A stretch of 64,000 bases of DNA from Polaribacter sp. L3A8 (GCF_009796785.1 NZ_CP047026.1:2266501-2330500); one strand, 5' to 3'; numbered from the stretch's first letter, positions 36,063 through 45,314 are shown. A program made the numbers and translations. The notes: generated by a model from the letters alone, not told the origin.

Positions 36063-37202
36063 CTATGAAAAAATAGCGTTTTTTAGTTTCCTTTTTATCG
36101 TTTTCATGATATCTGTTGGGTAGGTACTCTCTCCCATCATAATCTGAATCATTTTTTCACAGATTCTTTCACCATATTTTTTAATCAAAAGATTTCTCAT
36201 TGTTCCGTTTTCATAAAACAATTTAGACAATTTAAAGGCAGATCTTAGCGCAGGTAAAAGATGCTCTTCTAACTTTTCATTGTATAATTTCTCAGCTAAT
36301 TCACCATTCAATTTACTTTCAATGATTGATTCTGCTGCCATATTACCAGAAAGAATAGCATTTGTAATTCCTTCTGCAGATAACGGGTCTGCAAAACCAG
36401 CAGCATCTCCCACTAAAAAAACATTATTTCTTACAAAACCATCTTTTCTTAAAGAAACTGGCACTTGAAAACCATGCATTTCTTCGCTAATAACTTCTGT
36501 TACCTTTAGAGTATTCACTAAATAATCTCTGTAACACTGTTTAAAATCGACCTTTACTTTTCGTAATGCTCCAACCCCTATAGATAAGTGATTTTTCTTT
36601 GGAAAACACCAACCATATCCCATAGGAATGGCATCAAAATCTAAACGAACGGTTTTAGACAGTCTTTTAAAATCATCATCATTTACCTCAACTTCATATT
36701 CTAATGCAGGTATTAACAAACGTGTTTCTTTCCATCCTGCAAATTTTGCAGTCTTACCTAAAGCACCATCAGCAGCAATTACAAATTTGGTTTTTACCTC
36801 TCCTTTAGAAGTATGTAAAGTGATATCATCTTTAAAAGTAATATCTGTAAGTTTATGATTTTCTAATAATGTAACTCCTAATTCTTGTGCTTTTTTAACA
36901 ATAAAATTATCGAAATCTGCACGCATCACCATGGTAATGATAGGCTCGTCTTTTTGAATGGTAAATTTTTTATCAATTTTATCAAAAAAAACATCAACAT
37001 TAAAACATTCTTTTTCTACAACCTCAGTAATATCAAAAGGCATTATTTTTCTACCCGCCAAACCAAAAGCACCTCCACAAGTTTTATATCTTGGTAAAGT
37101 TTCTTTTTCTATTATAACTGTTGATATTCCTTTTTCTGCTAATTTAAAAGCTGCAGAAGCCCCTGCTGGCCCCGAACCTATTATAGCTACATCAAAAATC
37201 AT
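36063..37202 (-). CDS. Geranylgeranyl reductase family FAD-dependent oxidoreductase
   Basis: A 379-residue flavoprotein. The N-terminal FAD site is IIGSGPAGASAAFKLAEKG, the family Cys motif PRYKTCGGAFGLAGR follows at about residue 38, and the second FAD motif is VFLVGDAAGFADPLSAEGI. This pattern is that of the geranylgeranyl reductase group, which saturates isoprenoid chains; relatives also act on other lipids or halogenated compounds. A TATATTTG element (minus strand, 37221-37228) lies 19 bases before the ATG. It heads a probable operon with the membrane protein 5 bases downstream and perhaps gldA. Substrate is uncertain. Confidence 0.85.
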   Translation of the reverse strand: MIFDVAIIGSGPAGASAAFKLAEKGISTVIIEKETLPRYKTCGGAFGLAGRKIMPFDITEVVEKECFNVDVFFDKIDKKFTIQKDEPIITMVMRADFDNFIVKKAQELGVTLLENHKLTDITFKDDITLHTSKGEVKTKFVIAADGALGKTAKFAGWKETRLLIPALEYEVEVNDDDFKRLSKTVRLDFDAIPMGYGWCFPKKNHLSIGVGALRKVKVDFKQCYRDYLVNTLKVTEVISEEMHGFQVPVSLRKDGFVRNNVFLVGDAAGFADPLSAEGITNAILSGNMAAESIIESKLNGELAEKLYNEKLEEHLLPALRSAFKLSKLFYENGTMRNLLIKKYGERICEKMIQIMMGESTYPTDIMKTIKRKLKNAIFS

Positions 37203-37245
37203 AGAATGTTATTTTTTTTACAAATATATTGTTTCTTATTTTAAA

Positions 37246-37297
37246 TTTATAGCATAAAAAAAGACTCAATAAATTGAGTCTTTTTTTATGCTATAAA
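37246..37297. terminator. Long palindrome, 25-bp perfect stem
   Basis: Bases 37246-37270 pair perfectly with 37273-37297 around a 2-base loop, with an internal A7/T7 run. It ends the TonB-like receptor transcript 12 bases past its stop. It also overlaps the region just upstream of the geranylgeranyl reductase promoter, so it separates the two same-strand units. Confidence 0.85.
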
Positions 37298-37308
37298 TTC
37301 TACTTAAA

Positions 37309-40095
37309 TTACAATTGATATTTTACTCTAAGACTAATAAACCTTGGTAAAATAAAAGTTTCATTTATAGAGTTTGACGTAAGACCGTAATTGAAACTAG
37401 TTGTAGAACCTGTTGCCAAAAGATTACTACCTACTAATTCGTATTCCCACTTGGCATCTTTATCTTTTCTGTAAGCTAAAGTCAAATCTAAAATTTTATA
37501 AGAATTTGCAATATTTCCATTTTGTTTTACTTCATTAAAAGAAAAATCTGAACGAACGGTTAATGAATTCCAAACATAAGCATCAAAACTAATAGAAGGC
37601 GCATTTGTAACTCCTTTTACAATCTCTGCTCTTGCACTATTATCTTGGTCAGACAGACTTAATCTATAGTTAAAAGTAACATTTGGTGCTTTTGTAAAAT
37701 TAGTACCAATACTTGCATTATAGCTTTGAGAATTAAGCTTATTTGTATTTTCTATTGAATTTAGAAACTGATACGACTTACTGTAACTATAATTGGCACT
37801 TAAAGATGTTTTAATTTTATTAAACGTCTTACCAACTCTACCAGATGCAGAAAAACTCTCATTATCAAAAGGTGAATTTAATGATGTACTGCTAGATACT
37901 ACAGAAGCTGGTTCAAAATTTGCATTTGTATTAATTTGATCTATCGTTTTCTTATAATTAATTCTAGCAAAAACATTTGTATAATTAAATAGATTAAAAC
38001 TAGAATAATTTAAATTTACATTATGTAAGTGAGCATTGTTTAACTCTTCATTACCATAATAAAAAGAATTGTAACTATTAGCAACAATACCTCTGGCTAG
38101 TTTATTAACATCTGTAAAATTAACTTCTTGCTTGTATGAAAACCGCAAACTTTCACTTTGTTTAAATTGTGCAATTATAGAAAGTTCTGGAAAAATTTTA
38201 TCAAACTTGTCTTCAAATATTTCTGTTTGATATTGAGTATTTTTAACATTATAGGCATGCAATGTAAAACCTGGTGTAAAAGTAAAAATACCCGCTTTTA
38301 AACGATACCTTAACCCTGCATAAAGATCAGAAAAAGTATATTCTGTATCATTTGTGGTTCTTGGGTCTGTATTGCCAGGAATTGTAGGTGTTGGATCTAC
38401 AATGCTTTCATCATCTAAAATCTGAAAAAACTTAGAATCAAAATTCTGCTTACTTTGTATGGTACCCAAAACAAAATTTAAATTACTCTTATCATTTAAA
38501 ATATTATAATAATCTAATTTAACGTCTAATTGATTAGACTTAACTTTTCTGTCTTGTTCTAATTTATAAAATAGATTTGTTCTATCTAAACCTAATGAAA
38601 ATGCTGCATCATCAAAACCATCTTTGTCTACATCATTATTATTTGATGAATCGTTTTCTAAAGATGCTACATAAAAAGGATCTTCATCTTGCAACAAATG
38701 TTGTGCTTCTAAAGCAAAAATATTTTTTTCATTCGCAGTATAGAAATAACTAAAATTTTGATTGATTTTATAAGGTGTAGATCTTTCACTTTCATTAATA
38801 TCACTTAAAACTCTAGAATTTACAGCATCGGTTCTAAATTCATTAGAAAAACGACCAATAACATCATAATTGAATTGCTTTCTTGTATTTTGTTTATAGT
38901 TTGCACTAAATTTAAACAAACCTGTATTACTAGTTTGGTCTGTTAAATTCTCTACAAGGTCATCTGGTATAATAGAAGTTTCGTCTGCTGATGTATTAGG
39001 ATCATCTGCAATATCAAAATAATCGATATCGTTTATACGTTTTTGTCCATTACTATTACTAGAAAAAATTAAAAATCCACTTAAATCTAATTTTTTATTA
39101 GGTGAATAGCTAAAATTTAAAGCAGTAAGTTTTGTTTCTATTCTATTTGCATTTCTAGCATTTGCGGTTAAAAACCCAATTCCTGCATCTGCTAAACTTA
39201 AGTTTGTTCCGTTAGAAGGACTTTGACTTCTAAAACCTCCACTAAAGTTTCTAACATCTCTTCTAGACAAAACAACTTCACCCATATTATTAACATCACC
39301 AATAACATTAATCGTATATTTTGGAGAGTAATAAAATAGTTTTGGTTGCAATAAATACAATGTTTCATCTGGAGCATTACCAGAACCTGCAGTAATATCT
39401 CCAAACCAAAAATTCTTTTTCCCTTCTTTTAATTTAATATTGATAGCAACCCTATCTTGGTTGTTTTGCACACCACTAAGCTGACTAACATCTGCGTAAT
39501 TTCTTAAAACTTCTATTTTATCTAAAGCATTAGAAGGAATATTCTTGGTGGCAAGTTTTGTATCTCCATCAAAAAAATCCTTACCATCAACCATAATTTT
39601 TTCTACTTTTTTTCCTTCAACCTCTATTTCACCATCATCATTAATTTCTACACCAGGTAATTTCTTTAAAACATCTTCTAGTTTTCGTTCTGATCCATTT
39701 TTAAAAGAATCCGCATTATAAACAATGGTATCTCCCTTTATAGTAACGGGCATTTTAGACACAATATTTATTCCATCTAAAGCATTATCGAAAGCAAGCA
39801 TTGCATTTGTTACAATATCTTCAGACTTTGTTTCAATAGTAAAGTCCGACGACTTCATACCTACATAACTTATTTTCAGTAAAATAGTGGTGTTTTTTTC
39901 TACATTTAATTTATAAAAACCTTTAGTATCTGTAAAACCATAAGATGCTATTTTATTAGTAACCTTGTCAATTGCTAATACATTTGCCATCTCTAAAGAC
40001 TCCCCTATACTGTCTTTAACAACACCAGTTAATTTTACTTGCGCATTTGCACAAAGTGTAACCATAAAAATGGCGAGTAGTACTATGTTTTTCAT
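37309..40095 (-). CDS. TonB-receptor-like outer-membrane beta-barrel protein
   Basis: A 928-residue outer-membrane protein. A signal peptide (MKNIVLLAIFMVTLCANAQ) is followed by a carboxypeptidase-like domain (about 20-105), a short plug-like part with KLPGVEINDDGEIEVEGKK and MVDGKDFFDGD, and a barrel of the outer-membrane-beta-barrel-3 type ending SLRVKYQL. Such proteins are common in Bacteroidota and frequently pair with a GLPGLI protein, as here: the GLPGLI gene lies upstream on the same strand with 33 bases between. The ligand is unknown. The long palindrome at 37246 ends the transcript. Confidence 0.85.
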   Translation of the reverse strand: MKNIVLLAIFMVTLCANAQVKLTGVVKDSIGESLEMANVLAIDKVTNKIASYGFTDTKGFYKLNVEKNTTILLKISYVGMKSSDFTIETKSEDIVTNAMLAFDNALDGINIVSKMPVTIKGDTIVYNADSFKNGSERKLEDVLKKLPGVEINDDGEIEVEGKKVEKIMVDGKDFFDGDTKLATKNIPSNALDKIEVLRNYADVSQLSGVQNNQDRVAINIKLKEGKKNFWFGDITAGSGNAPDETLYLLQPKLFYYSPKYTINVIGDVNNMGEVVLSRRDVRNFSGGFRSQSPSNGTNLSLADAGIGFLTANARNANRIETKLTALNFSYSPNKKLDLSGFLIFSSNSNGQKRINDIDYFDIADDPNTSADETSIIPDDLVENLTDQTSNTGLFKFSANYKQNTRKQFNYDVIGRFSNEFRTDAVNSRVLSDINESERSTPYKINQNFSYFYTANEKNIFALEAQHLLQDEDPFYVASLENDSSNNNDVDKDGFDDAAFSLGLDRTNLFYKLEQDRKVKSNQLDVKLDYYNILNDKSNLNFVLGTIQSKQNFDSKFFQILDDESIVDPTPTIPGNTDPRTTNDTEYTFSDLYAGLRYRLKAGIFTFTPGFTLHAYNVKNTQYQTEIFEDKFDKIFPELSIIAQFKQSESLRFSYKQEVNFTDVNKLARGIVANSYNSFYYGNEELNNAHLHNVNLNYSSFNLFNYTNVFARINYKKTIDQINTNANFEPASVVSSSTSLNSPFDNESFSASGRVGKTFNKIKTSLSANYSYSKSYQFLNSIENTNKLNSQSYNASIGTNFTKAPNVTFNYRLSLSDQDNSARAEIVKGVTNAPSISFDAYVWNSLTVRSDFSFNEVKQNGNIANSYKILDLTLAYRKDKDAKWEYELVGSNLLATGSTTSFNYGLTSNSINETFILPRFISLRVKYQL

Positions 40096-40128
40096 TTAAT
40101 ATAATTAAGATACAGTTATTAGATTTCT

Positions 40129-40989
40129 TTAGAAACGTCCTCCTCCACGATTACCACCTCTACCTCTATTTTGAAAATTCTGTCTTAATTCTTCCATCTT
40201 TTTAGTTACAGATTCAGAATACTTTTCTCTTGTTATTTTTTTACCTTTTGATGGCGCTTCTATAGCTGCTTTTTCTGATGGATTCAATACAATTTCTGTA
40301 CATAAAATAGTGGTGGTTCCTTCATTAATTTCTAATATTAAACCCGGTAAACCCCAATATTCTCCAGGACCGTTACTAACTGGTATTTGTGGCGTATACC
40401 AAGCTGTTACTACAACTTGTTTAACTTCTACCTCTTTTTCTGTATCTTCTTTCTCTTTTTTATCATCCTCTTTTCTAGGTCTTCTAAAATTAGAGAAATC
40501 TAAAGGATTTGCATCTTTAAGCAGTGTAGCTTTATAACAAAGGTAATTACCAATTTGTTTCGTTTCTGCTCCTAGCTCCCATTGTGGTTGTTTCATATCA
40601 TCAGACACTAAAAACTTTTTTCCAAAAAACTCTGTAGCCTCAAGTGCCACTTTATCCTTTGTGTTTTTATATTTTGTTCCTCCACTAGAAAAACTTCCAA
40701 ACCTTGGACCTCTTCCACCTCCACCTGTTGTTGGTGCTTCTAATTTTGCATCTTCTTTATAAATAGAAGAACTTTTATCAAAATTTAGAATAAATGTTTT
40801 CTCTAATTGAGATTTCATTCTATCTTGAATTTGTTTTTTTCTTGCATCAGAAAGCTGTTCTCCGCCTCTAGCAAAGTTATTTAAGTCTACAGAGGTCTTA
40901 GACATATAGGTTGCTTTCCCTTGAAAATCTTTTTGTCCCAAAGTAATCATTGAAACAATACTAAGAATAAATGTAAATAACGATTTCAT
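40129..40989 (-). CDS. GLPGLI family protein
   Basis: A 286-residue secreted protein of the GLPGLI family, named for a motif present here as YWGLPGLILEINEG (about residue 215). A signal peptide (about 1-18, ending TLGQ) directs it to the periplasm. A Gly/Arg-rich stretch occurs at about 90-110 and again at the extreme C-terminus (RGRGGNRGGGRF). Function is not established; members are found next to TonB-like barrels, as here. A candidate AAAC-N17-GTC promoter lies 48 bases before the ATG, the same type as ahead of the two Spy-like genes. Confidence 0.88.
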   Translation of the reverse strand: MKSLFTFILSIVSMITLGQKDFQGKATYMSKTSVDLNNFARGGEQLSDARKKQIQDRMKSQLEKTFILNFDKSSSIYKEDAKLEAPTTGGGGRGPRFGSFSSGGTKYKNTKDKVALEATEFFGKKFLVSDDMKQPQWELGAETKQIGNYLCYKATLLKDANPLDFSNFRRPRKEDDKKEKEDTEKEVEVKQVVVTAWYTPQIPVSNGPGEYWGLPGLILEINEGTTTILCTEIVLNPSEKAAIEAPSKGKKITREKYSESVTKKMEELRQNFQNRGRGGNRGGGRF

Positions 40990-41036
40990 GTAAGTATATT
41001 TAGTTTGCTATAAACAAATCTGTTTATATATATTAT

Positions 41037-41060
41037 GACTAAAAAAAAGTCTAAAAGTTT
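41037..41060 (-). promoter_or_regulatory. Candidate ECF-sigma promoter, AAAC-N17-GTC
   Basis: The minus strand has AAAC at 41060-41057, a T-rich 17-base spacer and GTC at 41039-41037, 48 bases before the GLPGLI start. The arrangement matches the sites at 2496 and 3079 even though the genes are unrelated. Confidence 0.42.
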
Positions 41061-41204
41061 AATTACTAAAAAAAATAAAAAAGAACTGCTATTAAATTAA
41101 AATGTTAAGATTGCTTTTTTTAGGTTTAATTAAAGCATTAGATACATTCTGTTTATTATTTTCACTATTTTAGCACCACTTTTAATCTTATTAGAATTTA
41201 ATTT

Positions 41205-41819
41205 ATGCACGTTGCAATTGCAGGAAATATTGGTGCTGGTAAAACCACACTAACCAAGTTATTAGCTAAACATTACAAATGGAAACCACATTTTGAGTCT
41301 GTTGATGAAAATCCGTATTTAGACGATTTTTATACAGAAATGGAACGTTGGTCTTTTAATTTACAAGTCTATTTTTTAAATAGTCGTTTTCGTCAAATTT
41401 TAGAATTAAGAGAATCTGGTAAAAATATTATTCAGGATAGAACAATCTATGAAGACGCCCATATTTTTGCACCCAATTTACATGCTATGGGGTTAATGAC
41501 TAATAGAGACTATGGCAATTATAGTTCTTTATTTGAATTGATGGAAAACTTGGTAACACCTCCAGATTTATTAATATACTTACGTGCAGATATTTCTACC
41601 TTAGTGGGCCAAATTCACAAACGTGGTAGAGATTATGAAAACTCTATTAGTATTGACTATTTAAGCAGATTAAATGAACGTTATGAAGCTTGGATATCTA
41701 CCTACACAAAAGGAAAACTACTAATAATTGATGTTGATAATCTTGATTTTGTAGACAACCAAGAAGATTTAGGCTATATTATAGACAGAATAGATGCTCA
41801 AATAAATGGGTTATTTTAA
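41205..41819 (+). CDS. Deoxynucleoside kinase
   Basis: A 204-residue cytoplasmic kinase that phosphorylates deoxynucleosides in the salvage pathway. The P-loop is AGNIGAGKTTL (about 5-15), the DRTIYEDAHIFA segment carries the family D/E-R-S-like motif with catalytic Glu/Arg neighbours, and the LID region is near KRGRDYENSI. Length and sequence match the dCK/dGK/dNK-type bacterial enzymes; preferred base cannot be read. It stands alone and is followed by a good terminator. Confidence 0.92.
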   Translation: MHVAIAGNIGAGKTTLTKLLAKHYKWKPHFESVDENPYLDDFYTEMERWSFNLQVYFLNSRFRQILELRESGKNIIQDRTIYEDAHIFAPNLHAMGLMTNRDYGNYSSLFELMENLVTPPDLLIYLRADISTLVGQIHKRGRDYENSISIDYLSRLNERYEAWISTYTKGKLLIIDVDNLDFVDNQEDLGYIIDRIDAQINGLF

Positions 41820-41843
41820 AAATATCATTTTTTATAAAAAATA

Positions 41844-41874
41844 AAAGAGACCGTTTTCACGGTCTCTTTCTTTT
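41844..41874 (+). terminator. Terminator after deoxynucleoside kinase
   Basis: An 11-bp stem (41844-41854 AAAGAGACCGT with 41859-41869) with a 4-base loop and a T-rich tail, 25 bases past the stop. Confidence 0.85.
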
Positions 41875-41930
41875 TGTGATAAATCACAGATGATAGATTG
41901 TCCCCCAACATTCTATCAAGTCTTAAAAAA

Positions 41931-42767
41931 TCAATTGATTACTTCAATTCGATTGTCCACTATATCTTTTATAGGTAAGATTACCTTTCCTTCTTTTGTT
42001 ATTAATATTACACAAATATTATCGATTACTCCAACAACTCCTTCTACACCATTTACAATAACCTTATCCCCTTCTTGAATATTTTTTCTAGTGTAATACC
42101 CAAATAATAATCTTTTTATAACATCTCTAGAGCCTAAGCCAAAAGCAATTGTAAACGAAGCTAAAATTGCACCCAAAATTATAGATAAATTACTCGTAAT
42201 TAAATCTGTATTAACACCTGCTTGGTTTAAAGCCGTTACTGTAACTACAATTGCAATTAAGTAAAATGCAATATTACCAACCAAGTTCCCTCCAGTTAAT
42301 TCTAACGATTTAAACATAGAAAACAAGGCTTTTTTTACCAGGTTAGCAACATAAATACCTATTGCAAAAATGATAAGTGCACTAATTAGTTTTGGCAAAT
42401 ACGCTATTAAACCACTTAATTGCTCAGAAACCATTCTTAAACCTAATAGCTCAGAGCCTACAATTATAAAAACGAGGATTAAAACCCACTTAATAGCAGT
42501 TATAATTATTTTTGTTGGTTGAATTTTTAATGATGATTCTCCAAAAATTTCATCAACATTTAATTTTTCTGGTAAGCTATCTATTTTGGTATAACCCAAT
42601 GCTTTTTTAATAACATACAGTAGTAATTTTATTAACAACCATCCAATTATTAAAAAACCAATTCCTTTTAATAATTGTGGTAAAAAATCTATAAAATTAT
42701 TCCAAAGTGTTTGTAGAAAACTAAAATCCATTTCAGAATTTAGTGCAAGCAGTAATTTATTTGTCAT
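41931..42767 (-). CDS. Small mechanosensitive ion channel (MscS family)
   Basis: A 278-residue inner-membrane channel of the short MscS/YnaI-like group. Hydrophobic segments lie at about 30-52, 88-108, 125-150 and 168-190. The last leads into the pore helix SIILGAILASFTIAFGLGSRDVIKRLL, followed by the beta domain (IQEGDKVIVNGVEGVVGVID). The C-terminal alpha/beta domain of MscS is missing (it ends at VDNRIEVIN), so the vestibule would be smaller. It lies 5 bases downstream of a 62-codon gene that follows an ECF sigma gene, so it is probably in the sigma-factor operon, which could link it to envelope or osmotic stress. Confidence 0.88.
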   Translation of the reverse strand: MTNKLLLALNSEMDFSFLQTLWNNFIDFLPQLLKGIGFLIIGWLLIKLLLYVIKKALGYTKIDSLPEKLNVDEIFGESSLKIQPTKIIITAIKWVLILVFIIVGSELLGLRMVSEQLSGLIAYLPKLISALIIFAIGIYVANLVKKALFSMFKSLELTGGNLVGNIAFYLIAIVVTVTALNQAGVNTDLITSNLSIILGAILASFTIAFGLGSRDVIKRLLFGYYTRKNIQEGDKVIVNGVEGVVGVIDNICVILITKEGKVILPIKDIVDNRIEVIN

Positions 42768-42772
42768 TATTT

Positions 42773-42961
42773 TTAGCTTTTATGATTCGAGTTATTGTTA
42801 CCGTTGTTCAACAAGTCTCCAATTGTATTCGGATATTTGACTAAAAATAAATCTGCAATATCTAAGGTAAGTTTAATCATACCAATATCACTTAAAACTT
42901 TTTCTTTAAGAACTTCAGGCACACTATGGTGGTGTATAATTCTTTTAAAAGGATTGCTCAT
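42773..42961 (-). CDS. Small protein of unknown function in sigma-factor operon
   Basis: A 62-residue protein that starts directly behind the sigma gene's stop codon (2 bases apart) and ends 5 bases before the MscS gene, so it is almost certainly translated. It begins MSNPFKRIIHHHSVPEVLKEK, has an amphipathic helix (IGMIKLTLDIADLFLVKYP) and an Asn-rich end. No transmembrane helix is present, so it is not a classic membrane anti-sigma factor, although its position is where one would be expected. Function unknown. Confidence 0.65.
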   Translation of the reverse strand: MSNPFKRIIHHHSVPEVLKEKVLSDIGMIKLTLDIADLFLVKYPNTIGDLLNNGNNNSNHKS

Positions 42962-42963
42962 AT

Positions 42964-43533
42964 TTATAACTCTTCATACGTTCTTACAAGTTTTTGTTTC
43001 GCTCTTTTAATTCTCATTTTAACAGCGCTTTCACCAATATTTAAAGATTCTTTAATTTCTTTAATGGTCATATCATCTTGATATTTCATTAAAAGAATCA
43101 TCTTTTCTGTTGGATCAATTAAAGCCAATGCTTTTGCCAATTTTTCTGATTTTAACTCAAATAGAGTTGCATCATCAATTTCTTGCAAATCATCATCTTC
43201 TTTTATATTATCTGTAACAACCGTAACTTTTTCTTTCTTCTTAAAATCGTTTCTTTGTACATAATTTACACAGAAATTATAGGTAAAAGAATACAACCAA
43301 GTAGAAAACTTAGAGTTACCTTTAAAGGTCTTTATTTTTACAAATAACCTGATAAAAACGTCATGTGTTAAATCTTCTGCTTCTTCCTTATTTTTAGAAA
43401 AACCATAACACTTATTATAAACAACTTTAGAAAACCTGTCATATAAAACAGCAAACAAATGCGTATTGTTTGTTTCTACTATTTTAAAGACTAGCTCCTC
43501 GTCACTTAAATTTTTTACATCTATCGCTTTCAA
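42964..43533 (-). CDS. ECF-type RNA polymerase sigma factor
   Basis: A 189-residue sigma-70 family protein with only regions 2 and 4. Region 2 has the YDRFSKVVYNKCYGF and AEDLTHDVFIRLF segments and the KFSTWLYSFTYNFCVNY stretch; region 4 has MTIKEIKESLNIGESAVKMRIKRAKQKL, the helix-turn-helix for the -35 element. A long acidic linker (about 105-125) separates them. The start codon is TTG; no in-frame ATG is nearby. It heads an operon with a 62-residue protein and a MscS channel. A TGAC-N17-GTC sequence upstream could indicate autoregulation. Confidence 0.9.
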   Translation of the reverse strand: MKAIDVKNLSDEELVFKIVETNNTHLFAVLYDRFSKVVYNKCYGFSKNKEEAEDLTHDVFIRLFVKIKTFKGNSKFSTWLYSFTYNFCVNYVQRNDFKKKEKVTVVTDNIKEDDDLQEIDDATLFELKSEKLAKALALIDPTEKMILLMKYQDDMTIKEIKESLNIGESAVKMRIKRAKQKLVRTYEEL

Positions 43534-43548
43534 CTCAGTTATTGTTTT

Positions 43549-43572
43549 GACACAAAGAAACTTTATAAGTCA
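43549..43572 (-). promoter_or_regulatory. Weak AAAC-N17-GTC-like site before ECF sigma gene
   Basis: The minus strand reads TGAC, 17 bases, then GTCAAAA. Spacing and the AC/GTCA core match the three better sites, but only part of the upstream element is conserved and the leader to the TTG start would be very short. Confidence 0.25.
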
Positions 43573-43840
43573 CAATTAAAATAAATATAAAGATGACACG
43601 TTCTTTTATATCGATGAACGGTAAGAAACCTTCTTTTAAAAAAAACACCCTAATTAAATGCCATTTTTATACTCTAAAAATAGTTGTAAAACTTGGTTTA
43701 TCCATACAGGTAAACAATTCTTAATAATAAATTAATCTTTTTCTTACTCATAAATCTTAAGAATAACAACCTATCTAATTACCTTTTAACGAGACTAATA
43801 ATTATATATTTAAGATTTACAAACCCTAAAAAAAATTAAA

Positions 43841-43903
43841 ATGATAAAAAAAACAATTCTTTTTGTAACATTTTATAATATTCTTACGTATAATAAATTG
43901 TAG
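43841..43903 (+). other. Possible 20-codon leader ORF ahead of rpoD, in 407-base gap
   Basis: An ATG at 43841 opens 20 codons (MIKKTILFVTFYNILTYNKL, then TAG), preceded by an A-rich stretch and ending 37 bases before rpoD. It may be a leader peptide or a chance frame. The rest of the 43534-43940 gap is AT-rich with no recognised gene. Confidence 0.2.
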
Positions 43904-43940
43904 CAATACATTAATCCTTTAAAAAGTCATAGAGAATTAG

Positions 43941-44804
43941 ATGAGACAACTTAAAATTACCAAGCAGGTTACTAATAGAGAAACTGCATCATTAGATAAA
44001 TATTTACAAGAAATAGGTAAGGTAGATTTAATTACCGCTGATGAAGAAGTAGAATTGGCACAACTTATTAAAGCTGGAGACCAAAGAGCTTTAGAAAAAT
44101 TAACAAAAGCCAATTTAAGATTTGTTGTATCTGTTGCAAAACAATATCAAAATCAAGGATTAACATTGCCAGATTTAATAAACGAAGGAAACTTAGGTTT
44201 AATTAAAGCAGCAAAACGTTTTGATGAAACTCGTGGTTTTAAATTTATATCTTATGCCGTTTGGTGGATTCGTCAATCTATCTTACAAGCCTTAGCAGAA
44301 CAATCTAGAATAGTACGTTTACCGTTAAATAAAATTGGTTCTATCAATAAAATTAACAAAATGTACGCTTTCTTAGAGCAAGAAAATGAGCGCCCACCAA
44401 GTGCTGAAGAAATTGCTAAGAAACTAGACATGACTGTTAATGACGTAAAAGAATCTATGAAAAATTCTGGACGTCACGTATCTATGGATGCACCTTTAAT
44501 TGAAGGTGAAGATTCTAACTTATACGATGTATTAAACTCTGGAGAATCTCCAAACCCAGATAGAAAATTATTACACGAATCTTTACGTATCGAGATAAAC
44601 AGAGCATTAGAAACTCTAACTCCACGTGAAGCAGATGTTGTAAAATTATACTTTGGTTTAGGTGAGCACCAACCAATGACTTTAGAAGAAATTGGTGAAA
44701 CTTTCGATTTAACTCGTGAGCGTGTTCGTCAAATTAAAGAAAAAGCAATTAGAAGATTAAAACACACTTCTAGATCTAAAATTTTAATGACATACTTAGG
44801 TTAA
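43941..44804 (+). CDS. rpoD: Primary sigma factor RpoD (sigma-A, Bacteroidota type)
   Basis: The housekeeping sigma factor, 287 residues, the short form without the large N-terminal region 1.1 seen in Proteobacteria. Region 1.2 is [18 protein letters not shown]; region 2 has [37 protein letters not shown] and [13 protein letters not shown]; region 3 includes [13 protein letters not shown]; region 4 has [19 protein letters not shown], the -35-recognition helix. It is the protein expected to recognise the TTTG/TAnnTTTG promoters in this window. It stands alone, is divergent from the ECF sigma operon, and has a terminator. Confidence 0.97.
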   Translation: MRQLKITKQVTNRETASLDKYLQEIGKVDLITADEEVELAQLIKAGDQRALEKLTKANLRFVVSVAKQYQNQGLTLPDLINEGNLGLIKAAKRFDETRGFKFISYAVWWIRQSILQALAEQSRIVRLPLNKIGSINKINKMYAFLEQENERPPSAEEIAKKLDMTVNDVKESMKNSGRHVSMDAPLIEGEDSNLYDVLNSGESPNPDRKLLHESLRIEINRALETLTPREADVVKLYFGLGEHQPMTLEEIGETFDLTRERVRQIKEKAIRRLKHTSRSKILMTYLG

Positions 44805-44825
44805 TCATTAATTTTTATAAAACTT

Positions 44826-44861
44826 AAAAACTCTCAAATTTATTTTTGGGAGTTTTTTTTA
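44826..44861 (+). terminator. Terminator after rpoD
   Basis: AAAAACTCTCAAA pairs with TTTGGGAGTTTTT (one G-T wobble) and a T8 run follows, 22 bases past the stop codon. Confidence 0.8.
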
Positions 44862-44867
44862 TACACG

Positions 44868-45115
44868 TCATTACAAGGCACAATCTTGTCTTTTCGACGA
44901 AGGAGAAATCACATAAAGTTACTTTATTTTTTTTGAAGCTATTTCCCGCTTTCCGTTATATCTTTTTATTACTTTCTTTCCAAAGCTCACTTTTTTATAA
45001 ACTATAGCAAGCTCATCATTAGAAACAGATTGCTTCGTACCTCGCAATGACGTTTTTTTTTATAGAGGTAATAAAAAGGATGCCACTTCAATCGGGGCTA
45101 AACCTCACTCAGTAT
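44868..45115. repeat. Composite dispersed repeat: family C element with family A arm inside
   Basis: A GTCATT...CGACGAAGGAGAAATCAC segment is followed by AGCTATTTCCCGCTTTCCG (about 44937-44955, left end of family C). A family A right arm lies at 45026-45052, and the right end of family C (AAAAAGGATGCCACTTCAAT, then GGGGCTAAACC) is near 45067-45103. A partial right end (AAAAAAGGATGCC... GGACTAAACC) recurs at 45194-45224. With 45315-45342 these fill the 585-base gap between rpoD and rpe (44805-45389), which has no gene. Confidence 0.65.
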
Positions 45116-45314
45116 TCATCAATGGAAAAGAAAAAGAGATAAAATAAACATACAGATTATTTATTTATCGTAATCATCAATTAAATTTAGCACAAAAAAG
45201 GATGCCTTTTAAAAAGGACTAAACCTATTTATTACTTTTCTTTTTACCACAAATTCTATATTTTCTATATCACTATGTGGTCGAAATTTATAATAAATTA
45301 TTGTTATATTTTTA

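Noticed and set aside
37309..40989. A SusC/SusD-type polysaccharide locus
   Set aside because: The barrel protein lacks a SusD-like partner and its neighbour is a GLPGLI protein; no glycoside hydrolase is nearby.
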